Source of the DNA: Apoda limacodes
Lineage: Eukaryota; Arthropoda; Insecta; Lepidoptera; Limacodidae
Length of the DNA stretch: 64,000 nucleotides
Assembly (NCBI GenBank): GCA_946406115.1
Contig: OX291548.1
Coordinates: forward strand, 6,746,373 to 6,810,372
Direction of reading: 5' to 3'
Shown here: positions 1 through 12,198 of the stretch, piece after piece
How the letters are laid out: the number at the start of each line of letters is the position of its first letter
Position numbering within the stretch: position 1 is the first letter of the stretch
Translations under genes and position numbers: made by a program
Notes under the pieces: generated by a model
Seen by the model: only the letters and a program-made list of their open reading frames with translations
Told to the model about the DNA's origin: nothing
The model's database searches: none

Positions 1-499
1 AAGGAAGAGAATTGAAAATGAGGCAACTACTCATACGTTTAGACGGCGTACGTCTTATTTGAATATCTACATAGATACTAGACATTTTGCCCCGCACACT
101 GTAAGAAAATTTCTCGTGACAAAATGTAATGCACAGAGTGCCCATCCGGTGCGTAGGTACGAGAATTTTTCTATCGGAAATTTCTCGTAGTATGCGGTCG
201 GCCTTATTTAGTTCGTAGCTTAAATGTATGCTCGACAAAGTAAGACCTGTCAGATCTAATGTAGACCATGGAGCATAATTATATAGTACGTAAGTCGCAG
301 TGAGTGTGTAAGAAGCAAGACCCGTAAATTATTCCAAGGTGGTTGATGCCAGAGCCGTTTATTAGTTACATTAACGTCTTTTATATAATACATACGAAAG
401 TGGATTTCTAAATCGGTACCGATTTACAATCAGTGTAAGTATAACATCAGCAATAGGCGTACTCTTGTTATTCAAATAATTGGTTCAGGTGATCTTTAT
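1..499. other. unassigned AT-rich DNA
   Basis: No open frame of note and no repeat that I can name. A 'tttctcg' motif recurs around 100-190, which may be internal to an old element. I see nothing else to annotate. Confidence 0.4.
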
Positions 500-1140
500 T
501 TAAATGATCGGTTGTTTGTTTGCCGAGAAATCGGTGAACATACATAAAAAAAGAAAAAGAAAAAAAAATACACGTCGGTTAATTAAAAGTACTGAAAAGT
601 AAAAACTATATATATAGTTTTCAGTACTTTTATTTAACCAACGTGTATGTTTCTTCCTTTTTTTCTTTAAGGGTTCTGCACCCAAACGGTAAAAAACGGG
701 ACCCTACATTACTAAAACTCCGCTGTCCGTCCGTCCGTCCATCAGTCCGTCTGTCACCAGGCTGTATCTCTTGAACTGTGATACTAAGCAGTTGAAATTT
801 TCACAGAAGATGTATTTCTGTTGCCGCTATAACAACAAATACTAAAATATTTATTTTTTCTCGATATTGATAACGGAAACAGGTAGGTGCTTGAAATATT
901 TACAGAGTATTTAATTATACATTCACTTTAAAAATAAATAATTAAGTTAAAATAAAACAAATATTTAAGGGGGGCTCCCATACAACAAACGTGTTTTTTT
1001 GCCGTTTTTATTGCTATTGGTGAGTTCGACTCGCACTAAGCCAATTTTTAATGTATGTTCACCGATTTCTCGGTAACCAAAAAAACGATTTCAATGATTT
1101 AAACGGTATTTCATTAAGCTTGACCCCGGGTGGTCCCAAT
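500..1140. repeat. composite of interspersed lepidopteran repeats
   Basis: Three repeat pieces are joined here. A minus-strand piece (about 500-580) and a plus-strand piece (about 1050-1130) both contain 'tgttcaccgatttctcgg' and also match 45018-45110. Between them, from about 668, is a 'gggttctgcacccaaacgg' repeat with a 'ccgtccgtccgtcc' run and 'caccaggctgtatctc'. The same family is found reversed at 32530-32895 and truncated at 37198-37320. This family is a common lepidopteran interspersed repeat (recall). The predicted frame at 500-685 lies inside this repeat and is not a gene. Confidence 0.7.
569..647. repeat. inverted repeat (hairpin)
   Basis: The left arm starts 'tacacgtcggttaatt' and the right arm ends 'aaccaacgtgta'. 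The roughly 36-bp arms match apart from a 7-base gap and one or two changes. The pairing extends outward as an A-rich run facing a T-rich run. It may be the fused ends of two oppositely inserted repeats. Confidence 0.75.
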
Positions 1141-2220
1141 AATCAATCAATTCAATTAAATCGTAGAGTGAGTAGTTATTTAGGTTAGAAAATGAGGTTG
1201 TAAGATTTGCTTCTATCTATATGTTTAGTAGTTCAAGTAGGTTTTTTGTGAATATTTAAAAACACAAAATATATGTACAAAGTGATTGAAATATATAAAA
1301 ATCTAAAGTTCAAAATCACAAGATTACATATAAAACTTCAAAACATACATTAAAATAATAAAAAATAAAACGGGCTTCAAAACTCCGCTAAAAAGTAAAA
1401 AATAAACTATACGCAGGTGGACATTAAGATAATTGTTTTCTTCTCGTTACTACTACTTATAATAAAATAATTTTACATAGAGAATACAAAAATTTTTTTT
1501 TTCCTCAAAACAAACAGTAAGTTTTGTGGACCCATATAATTACCCCGAAATAATTAATTCAAACGTTTACCAAATCTTTAAATATGAGTAGTAAATTTGT
1601 CCTACCTAGGAACAAATAGGACAAAGCTTTTATGTTTGGTCAGTCATGAACCCTATTTCATGTTAAACTTGGGTATAGTTATTGAATTACAGCTTCATTA
1701 TTTTAAGAATGTAGCCATTTAAGTCACGATTGTTACTTTTATTTCCATAAGTCATGATAAAAATCTAATTTACTACATGTTTCTTGCTCGAAAAAATTTC
1801 CAACTTGAATACCAGAACACAAGCAAACGACCTTTTTTCATGTAATATTGTATTTCAACAAGGAACCCTTATAGTTTCACCATGTCTACGGCTTAGCTCA
1901 GAGAATTATTAGTTCATATGTAAATCACGCCGACAAAATGGTAAGCTAATATCTCAAAAAAATATTTTAGGGTACCTAAATGTAAAGAGGGGATAATTTT
2001 TTTTTCTCGTCTATCCCATTGTGTGTGGTAAAGGTGTATAAAGTTTTACACTTTATATACCTTTACATAGTATATAAAGTGTTTTGACAAATAGGTCGTT
2101 TAAAATATTGCGGGCGAGTAACATCCATTTTTCGATTCGTTTAAAAAATATTAGGCTTTAAAGTGCTAATCTTAGTGAGAGTATTTAGAGTCAAGCTCTG
2201 TCAGCTAGGGCATGTAATGT
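1141..2220. other. AT-rich DNA with one repeat fragment
   Basis: About 1310-1450 ('cttcaaaactccgctaaaaa' followed by a 'gcaggtggacattaag' segment) resembles 52600-52700 and belongs to a common interspersed family. The rest has no recognisable gene or element. Confidence 0.4.
2031..2082. repeat. palindrome cluster
   Basis: A perfect 13-bp inverted repeat has arms 'acactttatatac' (2048-2060) and 'gtatataaagtgt' (2070-2082). The middle segment also pairs with an upstream arm at 2031-2043 (aaggtgtataaag). Two alternative hairpins therefore share one arm. Confidence 0.8.
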
Positions 2221-2224
2221 CCGA

Positions 2225-2830
2225 AGGTTTCGAATTCCGATATTGGTTTCCGATATAAGAAATTAAATCAGATACTAATATCGGAATTGAACATATTTAT
2301 CATTAAGTTGCAATAGATACAAAAATAAAGATATTTTAAATGTTATTTTTAATAGTCAACTTAAAGCATATAACATGACTTTTCTGATGATTAATCTTAC
2401 TTCTTAATAAATTTTGTTACAGTATTTTGTCTGATTTTATTTTGACTTTAGACCAGTATGAAACCTTAAGTGAGTTTTCTCATTCACAGGTTGTTAAACC
2501 TGGTTTTCAGAATGGGTAAACTAAATCTCTAAAGCCGAGAGTGAGTTAGACTTCAAGTTCTTTTAAGCTGTGATGCGAGTGTATCCACGTGGTTTGACTA
2601 TCTAGGCTGGTGTCTCTCATTATACCACAGTCTACTATGCAGAACAACGGTCTGTGAGTTTTTGGCTTTAATAAGGAGTAAGTGAGACAAAATTAATGGC
2701 TGGCATTGTTTACGTCTTATTTAAAACTTAAATTAAATTAATTTGAAAAATTTGACTAATTCCGATGTTACGATATTGCTCTATTTAGTATCGGAATTGT
2801 AATATCGGATCTAACGATCCGAGATTTCTT
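2225..2830. repeat. possible degenerate element with TATCGGAATT motifs
   Basis: The motif 'tatcggaatt' or its complement occurs near both ends (about 2235-2290 and 2758-2812), in both orientations. This looks like subterminal repeats of a small DNA element, but I could not define the ends or a target duplication. Confidence 0.3.
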
Positions 2831-2867
2831 AGTTACGTTATCCGGTCAGTTAAATGCTTGTTTCTGA

Positions 2868-2925
2868 ATTTTTTTTAATACCACAAAGGTAGCAAACAAG
2901 CACACGATGTGAAATAAATTACGGC
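2868..2925 (-). repeat. LINE 3' tail fragment
   Basis: 'taccacaaaggtagcaaac' matches, with changes, the 3' terminal stretch of the minus-strand LINE at 40006-40040 (taccactaaggtggcaaac). It is a very short 5'-truncated insertion or leftover. The surrounding 2830-3180 shows nothing else. Confidence 0.5.
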
Positions 2926-3184
2926 AGTAGTATTTATATACAAAGTTAAAAGAAATTTTGAGGCTTTACAAGGAAACGAGTCATAGTCGACCAAATGATA
3001 AAACCTACACTACGCGTGGCCCGACTCCCACTTGGCAGGTTTTTAATAATAAAGTAGATTGTAAACTGAAACTAGGGTAAGTGGTGTAGGTACTAAGTCG
3101 TTAAAATTGGTTGGTCACGATTTGATTCTTACTGGAATGGTTTATAAGATATATTATAGAAGTTTACAAAATTAAATATTCTAA

Positions 3185-3490
3185 TATATTCAAGTTTATT
3201 TGTTTGTCTGTGTGTTTCTTTGGTATTGCTTATCGTTTATACGAAGCAATCAATCGACCTGATTTTTGGCACAGAGATTGTTGAAGGAACAGAAATGAAT
3301 ATAATTATGATATTTTTTATCTCGAAAAATGCGAAATTTGCAACAGGAATAAATATAAAAGAATTTCACGCGGACGAACTAATAGTTACAGCTTAAGGTT
3401 GCTTGCAAGGTTTTAGTGTAGGACTTGTGGTGAAAACCCCACTTGGAGAACTGAATTCAGCGCAGGCGAAGCCACGGACAAAATCTAGTA
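3185..3490 (-). repeat. interspersed repeat, reverse orientation
   Basis: It begins 'caagtttatttgtttgtctg' and ends 'gcgaagccacggacaaaatc' plus 'tagta'. That is the reversed form of the 'actagcttttgcccgcggcttcgc' lepidopteran repeat, seen forward at 15215-15613 and 32188-32480. It ends exactly where homology of duplication copy A begins. Confidence 0.65.
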
Positions 3491-4884
3491 ATCCCAAAAT
3501 ATCTCCGGATTATAAAACTAGCTAGTTCTTAAATTGGTTGTGGATCTCTGTTCTATTTATGCATTCTGGAGTTATACGGTACCAATTAGTGAACAAGTTC
3601 GACTCTAACTAGCCCCTTCCGAGCGATTTAGACGTTTTTAACAGTCAAATCACTGACCTAGCTGGGATTTGCTGCCAATTACTGAATCATAAATTAAAAT
3701 AATCCCTTCATTTCAAACGCCAATCATTTTATGCTGGATGAACACTGCATTGGATTCGGATAAGTCAATTAGCGTTCATAGCATAAATATCGCTCATAAA
3801 ATTTTTTTGTAGAAAATAATTTAGAATAAAAATTAATCTTTTAATGAATGTAATAAATTTTCTTCTAAACAAAAGCTTTTTAAAATAAATATTTGAGCAA
3901 TTAATATTATAGTTGTTAATAAATTAAGTTATATTAAAGTCAGACATTACATTAAGGTTTTAAATACATGTATATATTAAAACAATTGAATTTTAATTTA
4001 ATATTTACGGATATGTATTCCAAATTAAGTCCTTCTGCCGTTACGAAATGAAAACGGTTTTAAATATATTTTGGGTGGGGGCAGACATAAAAATAATGTT
4101 ATAACATTATTGAGTTAACAAAGCATTAATGTCTATTGATTCTCTTAAAAAACATAGTAAATATCTCCAATAAACAGATCATTATTATATTATATTTAAA
4201 GTTATTTTCAACAGAAATCATTTATATAATATATCTAAATGTACTTAGCACTTTTTTATTGAAAAGTTTGCACATTGCTTTTTTTGCATATTTACATGCA
4301 AAATATTCAAGTGGAAATTTTAACGAAAATATGAAGTGCTTTATAAACAGACCTGAAAAAGAGTGAGTGAAGATAAATAAAAACCATCTATAGAATAAAG
4401 CAATGGTACACAAAAAGTGTTATGTTCTTGAAAGGCTTAAATTTATTTAGTTCTAGTTTTTGTCTGCGACTTCGTTGAAAATTATTCAATAAACTCGTTT
4501 TCATAACTGTATCCTTTGATCATCAATTTGCAGTCAATGCCATAATCCGAAATGTATAAAAAAATCAAAACATAAATTTAGTAATTCACAGATGTAAATT
4601 TAGGGGTACGCCACAAGAATCAAACATTATTCATATGGGTAAGAGGGGTATGAAGGTTAATAGCCCATATCAGATTTGTTTTTTCAGTAAGTGAACGTCT
4701 AAATAAGATATAAAAAAATTACTTCTAGTGTCTTGCTCAATACAAAATCTAGGGATGTTATCAGCAAATTTTTAATACAAAGAATAACATTCGAGTTATT
4801 AGTATTTATTGCTTTTCTTCCGTACTTTCTCTCTTCTCTCTTAAGGCTTTCTTAATCTTTCGGCGCCATTCGATTATTTGGTAA

Positions 4885-4886
<2 letters not shown>

Positions 4887-4916
<30 letters not shown>
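4887..4916. repeat. (TC)n microsatellite
   Basis: A run of about 15 TC units. The matching place in copy B (about 18760-18777) has only a short, interrupted run, so the tract has expanded or contracted since duplication. Confidence 0.9.
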
Positions 4917-4920
<4 letters not shown>

Positions 4921-5029
4921 TCACGTACAAAAATAAATAAAAAATTAACTACTAAAAACTAATTAAGTATGGTTAATTAATGCATAAATTCGCGATCTTG
5001 GTGCTCCATACAAACTTTGAACCCCCGTT

Positions 5030-5200
5030 TCACCCCTTTACTCACCCCGAGTTTTGGAAAATTCTTCTTAGCGCACGCCTACATCATAATAGCTATATGT
5101 GTGCCAAATTTCAGCTCGATCTGTCCAGTGATTGGAGCTGAGCGTTAATAGATCAGTCAGTCAGTCAGTAACGTTTGGCTTTTACATATACAGATAATAT
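5030..5200 (+). repeat. interspersed repeat tail, shared by both copies
   Basis: It contains 'gtgccaaatttcagctcg', 'ctgtccagtgattggagct' and a 'cagtcagtcagtcagtaacg' run, typical of the 3' part of a short lepidopteran repeat. The equivalent in copy B is at about 18895-19045, so this insertion is older than the duplication. Confidence 0.6.
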
Positions 5201-6660
5201 TTATAATAAAATGTTATATTTTTTGAACATATTTTAAAATCTGGAACACTAATTATTAAAAAGAATTGTAGAATTGCACGTGGTAATATATTTTTATACC
5301 ACATTTTTAATCAAAACCCCTTGTCCCTTAGCCATAACGTAGTGCTTAGAAACTTATTTGGTATTGCATATCTAATAATTTGGTTTTTATTTATGTAGCA
5401 TCTTCTTTTCCCTTTTTTTTCAAGTTGTCACAATAGATTCATCCTAAATAGTCAGGCAAAATAAGCATTTTCTTTTTATTTATTATAACTTTATATTTAC
5501 AAAATAATTTGCTATCGCGAATCAATATTTTTTTGAGTAAACAAAATTTTACAAACATTAAATTCCAAGTGAAATCGTCGACTAACGACAGTCGCTTGTT
5601 TTCAGCCAATAATATTTAATTTAATTCTCAACTAGGAAGGAGGGTCTGTAATTTACACGACCGATTTGTCAAAGATCTTCAACAGACTGTGCAAATCAGT
5701 CGACGGCTACATTCCACTCGGACAAACATCGATTTATATTAACTTTGAAAGTTTTATTCAGAATTCGAAATAAATAGAAGCACCAGCGAATCAAATTTAA
5801 AATCACGTTGGATTTGACGAATATATTTAGTAATCAACTGTTTCATAATCGAATCTAGTTTGAAGATTTTGGGAGTGTAATTATATGAATGTCTGTAACG
5901 CAATTATATGTTTAAATTATGCTTATGACCTACATATGTCACCTTTGAGAGGTCGCCCACGGCAACTTTATGTCGCGAAGCAGTTGCGATACAGTCGCGC
6001 TGCTGTCACTAGCCGTGGCTTTTTACCGGACTAGTATATAATAATATAAGTTAATTTTATACCCCAAAATAAAAATAAAATAAAAGTAAATCAATTATAT
6101 TTGGTTGGTAAGGTAAAGTTTAAATTTGTTAAACTCCTTTTTGTTGTATTTTATTTTGTACGCCACAATACAAAACAAAACTTTCAACACAACAAATACC
6201 ATGACTAATTTTATTTTTATAACAATTTTTATTTTTAAAACGAATTTATTTTACGACGTGGAAATGTGAAGTCTAGATACTTTCGGCGGTAGTTTGTAGC
6301 ACGTGATGTGGCCACTTAACGACCCGAATGCCGTTAGCTGCTGGGTAGGATTTATTATTTGTAAAATAATACCGTTATTAAAAAAAAATATGATAGTAAA
6401 ATAAGCATTCTTGGTGTATTTCCTCGAAGTTTTGAATATTTTTTAAAAAGCTGTTGATTTTAGAAAAATCAAAAATCATCACTTCTCGTAACTCAACATT
6501 TTGTCATTCATATTCATTATCTCTGCTAGGCCAATCGGAATCTGGTTTGGGTAAAAATAAATAAAACCTTAAGTTTTAAAAGTTTATCGGTACACTCGAA
6601 TAAAATAAGGCACTAAACGCCGTAATATACCCTCGACTACCAGCTAAATCCCCTGTTTAC

Positions 6661-6930
6661 CCCACACAGTGCACAGTCTCTAGGTGGTGGTGAACTGAAT
6701 TAAGGTTGACGTGAATACCCCTGATATTGCAGAAGTACACATTGAATTTGGATGGAGTGGCCGCTGAAAAAACTGTTTTTCTTTTGTTCCTTGCCATGTA
6801 TTCAAAAAGTTACTTAAACTTAAGATGAGGATTAACAGCATAGACTTGATGCAGCTGAGAGGACGAAAGGCGCGGTACTGGAACTGCCGAAGCACAGCCA
6901 ATAGGGATAACTCGCAAGTCGCCTACATAA
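6661..6930 (-). pseudogene. LINE 5'-end fragment (endonuclease N-terminus), copy A
   Basis: Minus strand: an ATG at 6795-6797 opens a short frame containing FNVYFCNIRGIHVNL. This matches the endonuclease start of the LINE at 41764 (FNVDFCNIRGIHANL). Upstream sequence to about 6930 matches that LINE's 5' region. Only about 40 residues remain, without the catalytic core. It is a truncated piece of a jockey/CR1-group retrotransposon, present in both duplicates. Confidence 0.8.
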
Positions 6931-7199
6931 GTTACGGTTTTTTGTTCCTCATGTACCAGTTAACCCTTTAAAATCATAAAACTTCAGGTTTTAAAGAATA
7001 CACGGATTCCGATCGTTTCATGTATCCTAAAAGTTTACGATATAATACGAAGGTTTTTAATTCAATTTTCATTATATTTTATTTAAAGCACATAACAATC
7101 TCTGGTAACTGTCCGCTTCGCACGTTGCGCCACTAACACTCTCAGCCAATTTATGAAGTGGAAGGCCATTACCGAAAATTTGCATCATTTTGTGCCTCA

Positions 7200-9990
7200 A
7201 TAACATCACAGGGAAATCACTCCATCATCACGGTTTGAGGAACATCTGTAGCGGTAATAAGTAATAATTTTGAATAGCAATCGAAAAATAAAATAAAAAG
7301 CAACTTTATAAAATGCTTTAACTGTATGGTACGAACTTACTTACTTACACCCTCGGGAGGTTTCTTTAATTTATTAATTAAAGACTAGGAATGACTTAAT
7401 TCATAATATTAAATAAATGTTATACATATTTATAATTATTATGAAACATATGTAGTTTATTTTTAGCTGGGGTACTATGTGATATATTATGACATAGAAC
7501 ACGTAGCAACATGTCTTGAATGTATGTACATGCGTCTACGCTCTAATTTAGTTATATGGATGAGGTTTAGGGGTAATGCAATTCACCATCTCCACACGAA
7601 ATATCTTTTATGATAAATAACTCATGAATAATTATAATAATAAATTACAATAATCGACTATATAATTTTATATTTTTATTATTTAGTTTATGTATTTTAT
7701 AATTATTTTGAAATGGATGCATTAAGTTTTTCTATAATTTAAACTTCTTTTCGTAATTACCGCTTTTTTCGAGTTTTCTTCTAACGCACTTATTATTCTT
7801 CTATTAAGGGTGAACGCCGTAGATTGCTTGTCATACAAAATTGTTTTGCTATTATCTTCGAAATTCCGTATAAAATAATTTAGTATAAAATAATGGCTTC
7901 AAGAATCTCATGAAACTAAAAACGGCGAGCTCTTAAATTTTTGTTCTTTAAAATTTAAAAGCTTTTTTAAATGTTATGTAAAATTTAGGGAACTTCGGGA
8001 ATACGGCAAAATTAACTTTGTATCAAAACAATCAGCGGCCTTTACCCTTAACAATATTTTGTATCGTCAGTACAATCAAAAACCGCGACATTAAGGCGTT
8101 TTATCGCAAACCATAAATATTAAACTTAAAAAACCGGTCAAGTCAATGTTAGGCCATGCTGAGTGTGGTTGCGTAGTCGTTATTACGTGTTTTAAGTGAG
8201 TTCTAGATGCGGCAGCGTGTCCAGCCAAGTTAAAAAAAGGGACTGGTGACAACAGCCGTGTGATACATATGAACCATTGCGAGCTACTTTTGACCCCTTC
8301 TACATTTTATAAATGTAGCTCATACAGTTATTGATTCATAAACGTTTAAAAAGAAAAGTTTCTATGATTGACTGCAATTTATGACTAAATTGACAATCAA
8401 TCGATCAATCTTGAATAAATGGACAATTCTGTTCTTATACTGTTAGGTTGATATAATACCTTTGTTACTTTCTAAAATTTGGATTCTAAAAAGCCAAGTC
8501 AAATCTTGAGATTAAATTGCATCCCAAGTAAAATAAATGCGTTGTGAAAATAATTCTCTGTTAAAATTTAAGGATTTATATAACCTATTAAATAACAAAC
8601 ATTGTTGTTGTACTAAGAAATAGTAAATTGTTGTATAATTTATTTTATAATGTTGAATGTTCTTGTAACTAAAATTTAAGGATGTTCAACACAGAACTTG
8701 GCACCCATATAGATCACAATTATTTTGTTAACGCAATCGACAACAACTCATATTCGTTATATTGAACTTGGCTTTCATTTCACATTTATATTTTTTTGAT
8801 AGGATAATAAGTTTACCGTGTCCAGTTATATATCAGAAACTGTTTGACTCTGATAAGGATTGTTTAAATTTAAGTTATAATTATCTATATATATATAGGT
8901 ACCTACACCTTATTTCTGAATAATAAAACTCTGACATACAGATAGATATAAATAAATTATATAAGGGTGTCTTGTTCGTATACGGATCCCTAAAAAGAAC
9001 CAACATTATTTATATTTATTGGTTATTTATACATATTTCATATCTAGCTATTGTCAAATAGTAACATACATAAAATAATAAACAATTTAATAATCAAACC
9101 ACTGTAAGTACAATATGGAAGCAACGAAACACGGATTTATCAGAGATACCAGTCACGTATCTAGGGCTTATGAGGCTCGATGCCTTTATCCTCGGCTAAC
9201 GATAGCAAAATAAACCACGTCTCTGGAAACAAATTTATGTTGGAATTGCGTACGGTACTGTTCTTAATTTATAAGATTTGAATTATTCTTTTTTGTCATA
9301 GCAATTTTTTTAACTATAATTTGTAAGATTAAATTATAAAATTATTTAAGGCAAGTTAAGAGAATGATTTCTAAATTTCCATATTAAATGAGGTTTATTT
9401 AAAATAAACTAACAGTTATCAGAGAAGAGAAGATATGTATAGGAATATTAATATTAATTTTAACATAATAGGCACCTAATTTTAATTCATAACATATATC
9501 TACTACACAGCTAAAATATTTTATAAATATTGGTTATACCAGAGATATGTGTTTACTGTAGATAAAGGCGAAGGCCTGGACCGTTACAACTATTGGTTAA
9601 GGTGATGGTATACCTAAGCGAGTTAAGTTTGCAAGAATTTTATTTATTTCGTTACAGTCTTTAGTACACCTTTTGTCGTGAAAAAAATATACATACGTTC
9701 AAACCCTTACTAAGTCGATTTTCTAATATTATATTAATTTGGCTAAAAAAGCGTATAAAAAAAAATCAAACATTCTTTTTTTGGGCTTTAATTCAAATTG
9801 TTTGAAAAACTAAGAGTGAGATTCTCTTGATTCCTACTTTATAAAATATAAATTAATAATACCAATCAAATTTGCTAATTTTTAGTTCTAAATAAGTATT
9901 TCAATTTTATACCGACAAAAAACCGAGAAAATAGAGATTTTTCAACGTGCGGTCACGTGCTAGCGCTTATCGTATGTGGAACTGTGTGTC
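7200..9990. other. non-coding part of copy A, with a nearly invariant tract
   Basis: No gene is seen. About 8893-9660 is almost base-for-base identical to about 22999-23768 in copy B, whereas flanking stretches carry many substitutions and indels. The TA at 9665-9666 is the empty site for the pogo-like transposon of copy B. Confidence 0.7.
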
Positions 9991-10059
9991 TTTGGATGCT
10001 TCAACAGTGTTATATGAACACAAAATGAATTATTTGATTTCAATCATATTTTTCACACA

Positions 10060-10285
10060 ATTCTGTAACTCAGGTTACTACAGCAGGTCTGCCTCAGTTG
10101 GTCATTGCGCATTGATACTGTCTGCTCATACAAGGGGCAAAGGCAAGACAAACATTTATGTGACGATTCTTTGTGATTGTATTGAGGCTGGCTGTTTCTA
10201 TGTGTAGCATAATTACCTGTCTGTATATCAGCTTTGCAAAGTTTGTGACCACATGACGATGAGTTGTCCATAATTATTATCATAA
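10060..10285 (+). repeat. tRNA-derived SINE, copy A
   Basis: A box-like 'tgcctcagttgg' is followed by a disrupted B box and a body with 'acatttatgtgacgatt' and 'cagctttgcaaagtttgtga', the lepidopteran SINE layout. The B box is intact in the copy B partner (27133-27198), so it was lost here after duplication. Confidence 0.75.
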
Positions 10286-11688
10286 TGCGAGAGTCTATCT
10301 ACTATGGTATAGATTTGTTTAAATTTAAGGTAAGGTCAAAGTACTACACGTGCACTTTATGGTTGTGCATTATGTGTGCGCTACAGACAACAACTAGTGT
10401 GGACATATGTGACTACTGGTGACTACCTCCCTAATTGGTTAATTAACATGTAAAGTGAACTAGGTTGTCGTCTTTGTAATTATATCAGATTGCGAAGCTT
10501 GGAGCTAATGGGTAAAGTTTTGCCCTTTTTTAGAATGTAGTATTGTATTGTATAAAGTGTATTTAATGAGGAACAACATTTACTTAAGATATCTATATTA
10601 AACTACATACTCCTCCAGCCAAAACAGTTCTAGGTGTGGCCATTTTATATAAATAAACAAGAAATAAATGAACTATTTAACTAAACTAAACAAATTATGA
10701 ACATTGAAAACAAAACGGTTATAATTACAAAAGAAAACTGATTTTACCTAAAACCTACTAAAGAAATAATGTTATGTTATTGTGTGTGCCAACCCAGTGT
10801 AGTAAGACTAGTTAAAAACAATAACAAATGTTACTTGGGTTGGAAAAGTGCCACATATTAGTACAGAGGTAAGCCAAATGTAGGTCGATAACCAAGCTCT
10901 GCTCTGCACCAGAATTGTTTCTTCAATGATGACAGGTAACAGCTAAACCCTAATTACTTCAATGCGACTACTCACCTCAGGTTGTATTGCTAAACCTACA
11001 TGGATCACGTTTGTCTGTCCTATGCCTTCTAAGGGGACCTAAGGTAAACCTATCTTTTTTGAGTGGTCATTCGACAGTTTCCTGTTGTATCACTGGCACA
11101 GAACTTTTAATACACAAAAACAAGTTAGTGTGAAGAACGCAATTAATAAAATAATTTAATAAGCGAAAGTTGCTTTTAATTTAATTACAAAAAAATACAC
11201 TTTTTTTTAAGGTCTAATTTGCAGACTAATGACGACCACACAGTATTGCCAGAAACAAAAAGGCCACGTTCGTAACCTAGCGTTTCGTGCGTAAAGCGCG
11301 ACCCCGACAGCAACGGTAAAGAAATAAGTGTTAAGTTTGTAGTTATTAATGCTGCACATTTTCAATAGAAATCATACACAATAGGTTACCTTAGATATCA
11401 TTACTTATCGTACAATGTGTGGCGTTAGTGTGTTATTAGTTAAATACTTAGGTAACCAAATTCATAGCTGCAGTTTCCTAAAGCTGTAGAAACCTAACTC
11501 TTATTTATTATCAACCTCGGAGCTATTTCAAAATTTCATTTTTTTTTTGTTTAGTCTTAACATATTCTGTCAGAGACTAGGTGTCACACGTCGATTGAAT
11601 CAACTTTACATACTTAAAGAAGCAGTACTACGTAACACAAAACTTGAGTAAAAGTAAGGATGACGCAATATGTAATTGAGCGAGACAA

Positions 11689-11790
11689 ACATTTACACAA
11701 ATACAACAAACTTGAGACTGGGTGTTTCTATGTATAATATGTACGTGTTCACAAAGACAAGTATAACATATGTTCAAAAAAAAATTATTA
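11689..11790 (+). repeat. SINE body fragment, copy A
   Basis: 'gagactgggtgtttctatgt' and following bases match the body of the SINEs at 28843-29012 and 48220-48376. The 3' half is missing relative to copy B. It predates the duplication. Confidence 0.65.
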
Positions 11791-12198
11791 TTGTTTTTTA
11801 CATCACTTATTATTATTTATTAATTTATTAATATTCTGTAGTGGCATTAACTTACAACAAATTCTTAAACAACGCTGGTTAATCAAATCAGTTAAATATA
11901 AAGATTAAATCAAATTTTCAAACAACTTTATGATTAAAGAGACTTTTTTTATAATTTTTTTATTAAAACTCAATGATTTATCGCGACATCTTTATTCATT
12001 AGACGCCTTTGTGGTTCAAGCTCCAAATCTAAACCCCTGAAGTGCGAAGGGTGCCGTTGTTTGCATTTTGTGCGCACAAAAGTTAAATAGCCCAAGTATT
12101 AATAAATCTTATCCAAGAATCTTGCTCCAAATCTTTGTTTCAAAATATTATTTCCATGAAAACGTCACCTAGCAATATTTACGAAGTACCATATAATA

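Noticed and set aside
4136..4413. Overlapping open frames on both strands (76 and 63 codons)
   Set aside because: Lys/Ile/Phe-rich, no domain, and the equivalent in copy B is not kept open. Chance frames in AT-rich DNA.
9947..10283. Open frames on both strands (86 and 76 codons)
   Set aside because: They lie across a tRNA-derived SINE and its flank. Not genes.
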